Part shown: piece by piece, positions 37,358 to 44,363 of the stretch
How the letters are laid out: each line of letters begins with the position of its first letter
How positions within the stretch are numbered: position 1 is the stretch's first letter
Position numbers and translations under genes: made by a program
The notes under the pieces: generated by a model
The model's input: the letters and a program-made list of their open reading frames with translations, nothing else
The model's database searches: none
Told to the model about the DNA's origin: nothing
DNA from: Bacteroidota bacterium
Lineage (GTDB): Bacteria; Bacteroidota; Bacteroidia; B-17B0; Aurantibacillaceae
DNA: 64,000 nt
Reading direction: 5' to 3'
Assembly: GCA_963169355.1 (NCBI GenBank)
Contig: CAUJCR010000002.1
Location: 186,001 to 250,000, forward strand

Positions 37358-37469
37358 AAATTATATAATGCTTGCTCTTTGACAGGTGAATGATTGTTCA
37401 CAAAAAAACAAACTTGGTAAAGATACAGGTTTGAACGGTTTTTACAACAGGTAAGATTTTAACATTTAA

Positions 37470-37512
37470 TTAAAAAACACCCAACCACGCTGTAATCGTA
37501 TGGTTGGGTGTT
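37470..37512 (-). terminator. Strong rho-independent terminator at the end of the TonB-locus small genes
   Basis: AACACCCAACCA-13 nt-TGGTTGGGTGTT, a perfect 12-bp stem. On the minus strand it is followed by T6, and it lies 22 bp after the stop of the 88-aa gene. Confidence 0.85.
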
Positions 37513-37534
37513 ATCAAATAGCGCAAGCAATTAA

Positions 37535-37801
37535 TTATTTGTTCTTGGCTGTTGTTACGGCTTCATCAAATTCGAGTTCAATGGTGTCGCCTTTTTCTTT
37601 TACTAAGGGCGATTCGGAGAATGTTTCGTTCCAAACTATTTCCATCACTACTTTTTGCATATCCATTTTTTTGCCGCCTTCAAATCTGTCCCATTTTAAA
37701 GTTACCGTTTCTTCATCTCCTTTCATCAACATCACTTCTCGGGTTTTAGAATCTAACAGGCCTGGTTTTTTAGCATTAGCATATTCATTTCCATCAGGCA
37801 T
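37535..37801 (-). CDS. Small hypothetical protein
   Basis: 88 aa, acidic/basic mixed, with no signal peptide or membrane helix (MPDGNEYANAKKPGLLDSKTREVMLMKGDEETVTLKWDRFEGGKKMDM...). I do not recognise a family. The reading frame stays open for about 18 codons upstream of the first Met but has no ATG, GTG or TTG there, so 37801 is the best start. It follows the 75-aa membrane-protein gene by 23 bp and is closed by a strong terminator, so it is probably a real, co-transcribed gene. A role in the TonB system is only suggested by position. Confidence 0.6.
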   Translation of the reverse strand: MPDGNEYANAKKPGLLDSKTREVMLMKGDEETVTLKWDRFEGGKKMDMQKVVMEIVWNETFSESPLVKEKGDTIELEFDEAVTTAKNK

Positions 37802-37824
37802 TTTAATATCAATAGTAGAGTTGG

Positions 37825-38052
37825 TTATAATCTCTTCTCTACTTCTTTTATTTTAAAAGCTTGATACATTCTGTACACGCGATAAATACAATAAGCCATA
37901 AATACTACTGCCAAAACGTAACGCTTTGTGCCATAGGCTCTATCTTCAAACCAATCTGTAAAAGCAAATATTAAAGAACCTGTAAAGGTTAATAAAACCA
38001 TAATAGCACTAAACATAAGGTTTACCCATTCAATTGGCGATTTTTTTTTCAT
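37825..38052 (-). CDS. Small two-helix membrane protein of unknown function
   Basis: 75 aa: a charged start (MKKKSPIEW), helix 1 at about 12-32 (FSAIMVLLTFTGSLIFAFTDWF) and helix 2 at about 44-62 (RYVLAVVFMAYCIYRVYRMYQAF), then a basic tail. No family recognised. It lies 75 bp after tonB with a terminator-like hairpin in between, so some read-through or a separate promoter would be needed. It pairs with the following 88-aa gene. Confidence 0.65.
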   Translation of the reverse strand: MKKKSPIEWVNLMFSAIMVLLTFTGSLIFAFTDWFEDRAYGTKRYVLAVVFMAYCIYRVYRMYQAFKIKEVEKRL

Positions 38053-38076
38053 TGGTGTATTTTAAAGTTTATTATT

Positions 38077-38110
38077 AAAAAAAATCCCCCACTATTAGCG
38101 GAGGATTTTT
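38077..38110 (-). terminator. Hairpin terminator after tonB
   Basis: AAAAATCC-C-CC ... GG-A-GGATTTTT stem-loop with a T-tract on the minus strand, 18 bp past the tonB stop. The inner stem has a mismatch. Confidence 0.6.
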
Positions 38111-38127
38111 ATACGAATTAGTTTATT

Positions 38128-38934
38128 TTATTTCAACATAAAGTTTACTGGTAAGTTAAAGAATACCGATACTGCCCTACCATTTTGTTTTCCTGGTTTC
38201 CATGTAGGCATTGATTTTACTACACGAATTGCTTCTCTATCACACTCTCCACAACCTGGTACTCCTTTTAAAACTTGCACATCTCCAATTTTACCATTTC
38301 CATCTACAACAAATTTTAAAAAGCATTTACCTGTTAAACCAGCTTCACGAGCCATTTGTGGGTATTGTATATTTTTTTGGATATACTTCATCATTTCCAT
38401 AGTTCCACCTGGGAACTCAGGCATTTCTTCTACCACAGTAAAAATTTCAGGGGCTTTTTCTTCTACCACACCATTACCGTTCCCTTCTGTTGGAACAACA
38501 ACAGCATCTCCATCACCCTCTTGAGTTACAGTACTTACTTGAGTATCTGCAATTTTCTCTTGTGGCGGTGGTGGATCTGTTTCAACCGCATCATCTTTAA
38601 TCACCGGTGGAACAAATTTTACCGTTTCCATTACTGGTGGCGGTGGTGGCGGTGGTGGTGGCGGTGGTTCGTTTTTATCAGCGGGAGGTGGCGTTAAGTC
38701 AATTTGAGTCATATCTAACACTGGAGGTGCTTCAATTTCTTCACCTTGCATACTCAAAATGGCTTTTAAACCAATAGTTAAAGCAATAGCTGCTATAACC
38801 CCAGCAATAATAAATGTCATTGTCCAATTATAACGGCGTCTAATTACATAAGCGCCATACTCTTGATTCCGTCCATCAAAAACAATATCGTTTCTGGAGT
38901 CGGATACTACATTATTCCAATTTGCTACTACCAT
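38128..38934 (-). CDS. tonB: TonB family energy transducer
   Basis: 268 aa. A short cytoplasmic N-terminus contains DIVFDGRNQEYGAYVIRRRYN, typical of Bacteroidota TonB. One membrane helix (about 38-60) follows, then a periplasmic Pro/Glu-rich spacer with 11 consecutive prolines (verified in the codons), and a C-terminal TonB domain at about 175-268 (IFTVVEEMPEFPGGTMEMMKYIQKNIQYPQMAREAGLTGKCFLKFVVDGNGKIGDV ... FNLPVNFMLK). TonB couples the proton gradient via ExbB/ExbD to outer-membrane receptors. It is the last gene of the exbB-exbD-exbD-tonB run, 2 bp after the second exbD. The TonB receptor at 61-64 kb is a possible client. Confidence 0.95.
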   Translation of the reverse strand: MVVANWNNVVSDSRNDIVFDGRNQEYGAYVIRRRYNWTMTFIIAGVIAAIALTIGLKAILSMQGEEIEAPPVLDMTQIDLTPPPADKNEPPPPPPPPPPPVMETVKFVPPVIKDDAVETDPPPPQEKIADTQVSTVTQEGDGDAVVVPTEGNGNGVVEEKAPEIFTVVEEMPEFPGGTMEMMKYIQKNIQYPQMAREAGLTGKCFLKFVVDGNGKIGDVQVLKGVPGCGECDREAIRVVKSMPTWKPGKQNGRAVSVFFNLPVNFMLK

Positions 38935-38936
38935 GA

Positions 38937-39578
38937 TTATTTAATTTTTTCTTGTAATAAGGCATATTCAGATGCCATCATTTCAACTCCCAACACACGT
39001 TTACCTACATTACATATTTTTAATTCATCTAGCATGTCTATTGCGTTTTTATAGGTTGCTTGATCATCTGTTTTAATAAGAACTGTAATCGCATTCTTAT
39101 CCGCAGTGGCTTCCATTGCTAAACGCTTAAACGTGGTATCTGCTAAAGTTTTTGATTTTACTTGAGCTTCTAATTTATTAATCTCATCATTTGCCCATTT
39201 ATTTTGTTCCATTAACAACTTGTGTAAGCCATCTGGTCCAAAATTAGTTTCTTTTAATTCTGTAGGAGGCATCCCTTTTTCGTTTCCAGCCGTGTAGAAC
39301 TGACCAACGTAATAAAAGATTCTATCATCTTTGGTTAACAAAAAGGTAACCCCGTTCTTAACTTCGGGAGGAGGAGGACTTCCTGGAGGGGGATCAGCTG
39401 GTAAGCTTAGCTCCATACTTTTAGGTTTACTAAAAGTAGAGGTAAGTACGAAGAACGTTAGTAGTAAGAAAGCCAAATCCACCATTGGTGTCATGTCTAT
39501 TCTTGTACTCTGTTTCTTGGCGCGTTTTTTACCACCTTTACCATGTCCGCCACCACCGTCTTCTGCTATTTCTGCCAT
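38937..39578 (-). CDS. exbD: ExbD/TolR biopolymer transport protein (second copy)
   Basis: 213 aa. A cytoplasmic Gly/Lys-rich head (GGGGHGKGGKKRAKKQ) precedes the single helix RIDMTPMVDLAFLLLTFFVLTSTF, whose Asp (MVDLAF) is the proton-relay residue of ExbD. A periplasmic domain follows, here with an insert of about 40 residues rich in K/E/N before the final ITVLIKTDDQATYKNAIDMLDELKICNVGKR. It lies 35 bp after the first exbD and 2 bp before tonB. Two different ExbD copies in one operon are common in Bacteroidota and may form a heteromeric stator. Confidence 0.93.
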   Translation of the reverse strand: MAEIAEDGGGGHGKGGKKRAKKQSTRIDMTPMVDLAFLLLTFFVLTSTFSKPKSMELSLPADPPPGSPPPPEVKNGVTFLLTKDDRIFYYVGQFYTAGNEKGMPPTELKETNFGPDGLHKLLMEQNKWANDEINKLEAQVKSKTLADTTFKRLAMEATADKNAITVLIKTDDQATYKNAIDMLDELKICNVGKRVLGVEMMASEYALLQEKIK

Positions 39579-39613
39579 GTTAAATTTGTTTTTTAATTAG
39601 TTAAATATTTTGT

Positions 39614-40291
39614 TTAATGTGCTTCTGTTGATTTTTTTCCGCCACCTTCTAAAGAAGTGATTAGGTTAAAAGTATATATCTTCATGTCGGTAAATGTTTT
39701 AAACACATCTTTTACATAAATATACTTTGCTTTTCCATCCGCTTTAATGGCATAACGAGGCTTTTCTCCTTTAAACTCAATGTTCTTTTCTTTAGCCTCA
39801 TCCCTATTACGCATATAAATTACGTTAAGTTCTAAAGCTCCAATATTAATCCAATCTTTTAATTGATTGTTTAATGAATCTAAAGGAACTCCTTTTTGAG
39901 GTTGAAATTTTAAACGTTCATTTTCAGATGCGTCTAAGTAGCGAGGTAAGTCTTTTATATCTACACCAAAACTTGATAAACCACCAAATTTCTTAATTTG
40001 ATCAGGTGTAAAATTTACTTTATACTTTTCGCTAATTTTTGCAAGAGCGTTTATTTTAGCCTCGGCATTACCTATTCCAAAAAAAGCACGTCCATTATTG
40101 TCCACCGTCACTAAAATAGTGTTCTCAGGCAATGTTTTATCGGAATGAGAAGCTGGCGGATCAACCACCACTGGCTCAGCCATACGGAAGGATGCAGTAA
40201 GCATAAAGAAGGTAACCAACAAGAAAGCCAAATCTACCATTGGTGTCATATCAATGGAAGGAGCACTCTTTGCAACTTTTATCTTTCCCAT
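39614..40291 (-). CDS. exbD: ExbD/TolR biopolymer transport protein (first copy)
   Basis: 225 aa. A short N-terminus precedes the helix SIDMTPMVDLAFLLVTFFMLTASF with the conserved Asp. The periplasmic domain (RMAEPVVVDPPASHSDKTLPENTILVTVDNNGRAFFGIGNAEAK ...) is larger than that of E. coli ExbD (about 140 aa total) and differs from the second copy, so the two are not a recent duplication. It lies 66 bp downstream of exbB and probably forms the proton-driven stator with it. Confidence 0.93.
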   Translation of the reverse strand: MGKIKVAKSAPSIDMTPMVDLAFLLVTFFMLTASFRMAEPVVVDPPASHSDKTLPENTILVTVDNNGRAFFGIGNAEAKINALAKISEKYKVNFTPDQIKKFGGLSSFGVDIKDLPRYLDASENERLKFQPQKGVPLDSLNNQLKDWINIGALELNVIYMRNRDEAKEKNIEFKGEKPRYAIKADGKAKYIYVKDVFKTFTDMKIYTFNLITSLEGGGKKSTEAH

Positions 40292-40357
40292 GTTTTTTTT
40301 AAATTTTAATTAATAGATACAATGTTTGATTTAATTCCATAAAGGAATAAACTGATA

Positions 40358-41161
40358 TTATTTACCAGTAGATTGGAACTCTTGAATAATAGAGAAACCA
40401 GCCTCATCCATTGCATACGTTAATTGGTCAACACGGTTTGAGAACAAGTTATAGAAAATAATGGCAAAAGCCGAAGTACCAATACCTACTAATGTATTAA
40501 TTAAGGCTTCGGAAATACCAGTTGCTAAAGCTGCAGTATCAGGAGTACCTGCACTTGCTAAAGCCGCAAACGCACGAATCATACCCACAACTGTACCAAT
40601 TAACCCTGTTAAAGTACCAATAGAGGCCATTGTTGAAATTACCACCATGTTTTTAGATAACATTGGTAATTCTAATGCTGTAGCTTCTTCTAGTGCTTTT
40701 GTAATAGCTGCTACTTTTGCTTCTTTATCCATCGAAGCATCGTTTTGTACAAACTTGTATTTAGAAAGTCCTTCGTGAACTACATTAGCTAAAGAACCTT
40801 TTTGTTTATCGCATTCTGCAATAGCCTCATCTAACTGGCCAGCAGAAACTAAAGATTTAATTTTTGCAACAAATTTATCTGTTTGTCCTTTACCCATAGC
40901 ACGTTGAATAGTAATAAAACGCTCAATAGCAAAAGTAATTACAGTTAAAAAGAAACCTACTAAGAAAGGTACAATAATACCTCCTTTATACATTTGACCT
41001 AAGAAATTATGTGGATGTCCTTTATCTGGACCATCAGCGTCGAAGTTAGCAGGGTCACCCATAATAAACTTAAAGATAATAAAACCAATACCGATACAAA
41101 TAGCGATTGCTAATGCTGATACAATAAACGGAAAACCGCCCGATGTTTTTTTGTTACTCAT
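40358..41161 (-). CDS. exbB: ExbB/TolQ/MotA family proton channel protein
   Basis: 267 aa with three membrane helices: an N-terminal one (FPFIVSALAIAICIGIGFIIFKF), a second near 65-85 (GIIVPFLVGFFLTVITFAIERF), and the conserved hairpin SKNMVVISTMASIGTLTGLIGTVVGMIRAFAALASAGTPDTAALATGISEALINTLVGIGTSAFAIIFYN. The last segment is the ExbB signature. ExbB pentamers surround ExbD and conduct protons to power TonB. It is the first gene of the operon and has a -7 box 45 nt upstream. Confidence 0.95.
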   Translation of the reverse strand: MSNKKTSGGFPFIVSALAIAICIGIGFIIFKFIMGDPANFDADGPDKGHPHNFLGQMYKGGIIVPFLVGFFLTVITFAIERFITIQRAMGKGQTDKFVAKIKSLVSAGQLDEAIAECDKQKGSLANVVHEGLSKYKFVQNDASMDKEAKVAAITKALEEATALELPMLSKNMVVISTMASIGTLTGLIGTVVGMIRAFAALASAGTPDTAALATGISEALINTLVGIGTSAFAIIFYNLFSNRVDQLTYAMDEAGFSIIQEFQSTGK

Positions 41162-41206
41162 GATGTTAATTGTTTTTAGTTAGTGTTCTAATTTTTAGAA
41201 TGAGGT

Positions 41207-41214
41207 CAAACATA
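41207..41214 (-). promoter_or_regulatory. -7 promoter box for the exbB-exbD-exbD-tonB operon
   Basis: The minus strand reads TATGTTTG, an exact TAnnTTTG match, ending 45 nt before the exbB ATG. Confidence 0.5.
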
Positions 41215-41224
41215 ATAAAAAGGT

Positions 41225-41247
41225 TTTTAAATTACAATAATTTAAAA
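41225..41247. promoter_or_regulatory. Perfect AT-only dyad just upstream of the exbB promoter
   Basis: TTTTAAATTA-CAA-TAATTTAAAA, 10-bp perfect arms, 10 bp upstream of the exbB -7 box, spanning its -20 to -40 region. It is a possible operator, but AT-only dyads arise easily in AT-rich intergenic DNA. Confidence 0.3.
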
Positions 41248-41280
41248 GGTATCTTTTTTCTTTTTAACACGCCATTTTTT

Positions 41281-41310
41281 AACAAAAGTAGTGGTTTTAC
41301 CTCTTTTGTT
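41281..41310. repeat. Inverted repeat in the OmpA-gene/exbB intergenic region
   Basis: AACAAAAG-14 nt-CTTTTGTT with a nested GGT-TTT-ACC. On the minus strand the stem is followed by A's rather than T's, so it is not a typical terminator for the upstream OmpA-family gene. Confidence 0.3.
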
Positions 41311-41353
41311 TTGAGGGGTAATTGGTAAGTGGTAGGATTTAATTTATAAGTGG

Positions 41354-43309
41354 TTATTTTTGCTCAATATAACTCACGGCAATAATCTGAATTTTACGTT
41401 CAGCCGCTGCAAATGGGCTATATACCGAATTTCGAGTGTCTTTTAAATCATCGCTCACTTTACTTACTGGTAACTCGCCAATATCTTCATTAAAAAACTC
41501 TATTCTGCCCTCCGACTCATTAGGATTATCCACATATTTCACAAACTTACCATTTCCGTATTCCATAAAATAGTTACGCAAACTACTAATACGGCGTTTG
41601 GCTAAATTTATATTATAATCGGTACTGGCTAATGGGCTACAGTAGCCTTTCATAGTTATTTTTACTTTCTCGCCACGCTCTAGTACTTGTTCTAGTAACA
41701 AAGCGAACTTATCTAAATCCTGCATACCAGCATCAACACTATCTTCAAAAAAACTTTCTATCCTATTAATAGCATAATCTTTTTGGTCGCCTTCAAGTCC
41801 ACGGCTATACTCACTTAAGTATTTTGGTTTTAAAATAGTGTAATCGTCATAGGTTTTTTTATAATTCTTTTTAGTTACAATTACTTTTGTTTTAGGCTCG
41901 GGTTCATCGTTGTGAAAATATAAAGTAAGTGGCACCAATACTTTCATTTGATTCATCAACAAAGCTGTTGTGTCAATAGGCTTTGGTGGCTCGGTAAGTG
42001 GTGTAATTGGAAAACTATAAATATCATTACAACAATTTGGTTTGTCTTCAAAATAGGAACCTAATCGGTTTGAAGAAATATAAGCTTTATCTTTATTAGA
42101 ATTAACACTATAATATATATCATTGTAGCTACTATTTATTGGATAACCCATATTTTGTGGATCCGAAAACTCGTTATCTTTTAATACAGCAGAAAAAATA
42201 TCGAAATTTCCTAAACCTTTATGCCAAGTACTACTAAAATATAAGGTTTGGTTTTCTTTTACAAACCAAGGAGTAATATCATCTTCAATCGTATTTATTT
42301 TTTTTCCTGCGTTAATTGGCGTATCAAATGTTCCATCCGATTTTATATAAGCGTACCAAATATCCATTCCGCCTTCACCTCCTGCTCTGTCACTCGCAAA
42401 AAACAAAACAGGTTTTCCATTTATCTCACTATAACAAGGTTGCGAAGTATTAACTCCTGAAACATTGATAGGTGGTTGTAATTTTTGTAACTCTGTCCAA
42501 TGTCCATCTTTTAAATCAGACATATAAATTTCGCAACGATACTGTGTGCTATTAATAGCGCCACAGCGTGATACAAATACCTTAGTGAAATCATGATTAA
42601 AACTAGTGTTAGCATTATGGATATTGTTTTTATTAAATAACGAATCTAACTCCTTAGCTTTTAAAAACTTGTTGGGCTTAATAGCTGACTTTTTAGAGGT
42701 ATATATTTTATTATATCCTACACCTGCTTTATCTGTGTGCGATTTATCTCTTAATGATGAAAAATATAATAAACTATCATACTCAAATGGGGCATATTCA
42801 CTTACTTTGCTGTTTACGGCGCTATCTAAATGCAATACCTTTACATCAACCGGATTTTTAATTAATACTTGTGCAATATCACACGATTCATACTCTTGAC
42901 GTGCTTTTAGAGCCATCTTCTTTTTTTCGGCATCTTTACTATTACGTTGTTTTTTATAATATTTATCAAAATATTTCTTAGCGTCTTTGTATTTGCCATT
43001 AGTTTTAAGTTGCATAGCAATATAAAAAGGTACTTCTTTATAAGTACGTGCATTATCTTTCTTAAATATTTTTTGATACCAATGCAAGGCCGCATCTCCA
43101 TCATAATTTAAGCGAGATGCGTCGGCAAACAATAATTGGTGTTCTATTTTAGATGAATCGAGTAAAATAACCTGATGATAATACTGAGCAGCCGACGAAT
43201 AATCTTTTCTCGACATGGCCTCTGCGCCTAATTTTAAGAACTGCTTTGTGTTTTGAGCACTCAAAATAGTACTAACTAATATAAACAGAAAAATCAGTTT
43301 GTATTTCAT
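41354..43309 (-). CDS. OmpA-family T9SS accessory protein with TPR and PD40 propeller
   Basis: 651 aa from the Met that opens a signal peptide (MKYKLIFLFILVSTILSAQ). The track start at 43363 overlaps the preceding gene; a Met at 43324, 1 nt after its stop, is also possible. TPR-like helices (about 20-140: EAMSRKDYSSAAQYYHQVILLD) are followed by a PD40/WD40-like propeller (about 150-430: NTSQPCYSEINGKPVLFFASDRAGGEGGMDIWYA) and a C-terminal OmpA-like domain (about 520-651). In that domain the usual GHTD is replaced by GYCSPLAST, though the later N and R (NINLAKRR) remain. It is the third gene after a type B adhesin and PorP/SprF, the position of the PorE-like peptidoglycan tether. Confidence 0.85.
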   Translation of the reverse strand: MKYKLIFLFILVSTILSAQNTKQFLKLGAEAMSRKDYSSAAQYYHQVILLDSSKIEHQLLFADASRLNYDGDAALHWYQKIFKKDNARTYKEVPFYIAMQLKTNGKYKDAKKYFDKYYKKQRNSKDAEKKKMALKARQEYESCDIAQVLIKNPVDVKVLHLDSAVNSKVSEYAPFEYDSLLYFSSLRDKSHTDKAGVGYNKIYTSKKSAIKPNKFLKAKELDSLFNKNNIHNANTSFNHDFTKVFVSRCGAINSTQYRCEIYMSDLKDGHWTELQKLQPPINVSGVNTSQPCYSEINGKPVLFFASDRAGGEGGMDIWYAYIKSDGTFDTPINAGKKINTIEDDITPWFVKENQTLYFSSTWHKGLGNFDIFSAVLKDNEFSDPQNMGYPINSSYNDIYYSVNSNKDKAYISSNRLGSYFEDKPNCCNDIYSFPITPLTEPPKPIDTTALLMNQMKVLVPLTLYFHNDEPEPKTKVIVTKKNYKKTYDDYTILKPKYLSEYSRGLEGDQKDYAINRIESFFEDSVDAGMQDLDKFALLLEQVLERGEKVKITMKGYCSPLASTDYNINLAKRRISSLRNYFMEYGNGKFVKYVDNPNESEGRIEFFNEDIGELPVSKVSDDLKDTRNSVYSPFAAAERKIQIIAVSYIEQK

Positions 43310-43325
43310 CTTACTTAGGCTCATA

Positions 43326-44363
43326 TTACATATAAATTGGACAAACTCGAGTTTTAGGAACAAATGGAACTAATTTCTTAAATATATAAGTTACATAAAT
43401 TTCAAATCCTCCTCGTCTATTCGTTGCCGCTAAAAATTTACTCATATTTACATCGTAACTTATACCTGCTGTAAGCGTTTTTACCTGATAACCCACGCGT
43501 GCAATGGCTGCATCTTTTAATCGATAATAAATGCCTGCTGAAATAACTTGGTTTCTTGTTTCATCTAACCTTAATTTAATTTGAGCACCAGGCACTACCT
43601 CGGTGTATTTGCCTTGATTAGAAACAAGTGCCTCAACCAACACATCTGTAGTAGCTCCCACAGGATAAGCAAAACACAAATAGTTATTTAGTTTAGGATC
43701 TATTTTAATAGAGTTGTTGTTTTGAAATGTAAGTTTAGGGCTTGTGAAATGATGAAATGAAATACCATATTGAATGTAAGCTCTTTGTTTAAGAGCATAT
43801 TGCAAGGCGGTACCAAAACTAAAATCACCAAACGTACTAGCAGTTTTGGTAAAATGTTCTCCCGTATTATTAGCAGCATTGTAAGCATTACCCTGATATT
43901 GGTTATCAAAGGTCATTAATGAATAATTAAACCCCACGTTTGATATACCGCCATTTAATCCTAATGATAATAGCAAAGTTGAATCTGAATTTAATTTATG
44001 AATGTATGATGCTGATAAATACAATTGATTAGTACCATAATGTGTATCGCCCGATTTATCGTTATTAAACATAATACCAACACCAAAACAATCGCTTTTC
44101 ATTTTTTTAGTTTTAAATCTTCCGTCTCCAGCAATTGAAAAAGATTGATAAGGAACAGGCACGCTACTCCATTGACTTCTAAAAATTCCATTTACTCGAT
44201 AATCACCATCAAACAACCCTGTAAAGGCAGGATTAAGATTTAATACAGAACCATTATATTGTGAGAAATGCACGTCTTGAGCAGTTACATTAAAAAAACA
44301 TAACACCAAAAACGCAATGAATAAGTGGAGTATATTTAACTTATGTATAAGTTTTGCTTTCAT
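43326..44363 (-). CDS. PorP/SprF family type IX secretion outer-membrane protein
   Basis: 345 aa. A hydrophobic signal segment (LHLFIAFLVLCFFNVTA) is followed by the family signature QDVHFSQYNGSVLNLNPAFTGLFDGDYRVNGIFRSQWSSVPVPYQSFSIAGDG, and repeated beta-strands end in GISYDVNMSKFLAATNRRGGFEIYVTYIF. The barrel is expected in the outer membrane, serving the type B adhesin encoded immediately upstream. The ATG directly follows that gene's stop with no gap, indicating tight co-expression. The C-terminus is about 15 residues longer than in the paralogue at 22 kb. Confidence 0.93.
   Translation of the reverse strand: MKAKLIHKLNILHLFIAFLVLCFFNVTAQDVHFSQYNGSVLNLNPAFTGLFDGDYRVNGIFRSQWSSVPVPYQSFSIAGDGRFKTKKMKSDCFGVGIMFNNDKSGDTHYGTNQLYLSASYIHKLNSDSTLLLSLGLNGGISNVGFNYSLMTFDNQYQGNAYNAANNTGEHFTKTASTFGDFSFGTALQYALKQRAYIQYGISFHHFTSPKLTFQNNNSIKIDPKLNNYLCFAYPVGATTDVLVEALVSNQGKYTEVVPGAQIKLRLDETRNQVISAGIYYRLKDAAIARVGYQVKTLTAGISYDVNMSKFLAATNRRGGFEIYVTYIFKKLVPFVPKTRVCPIYM

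Noticed and set aside
37500-37856. 118-aa plus-strand ORF opposite the two small genes behind tonB
   Set aside because: Ser/Phe-rich composition of an antisense shadow; the minus-strand genes have better composition and end in a terminator on that strand.
43310-43363. Upstream start of the OmpA-family gene overlapping the PorP/SprF gene
   Set aside because: It would add 18 residues before a clear signal peptide and overlap the previous gene; starts at 43309 or 43324 fit better.
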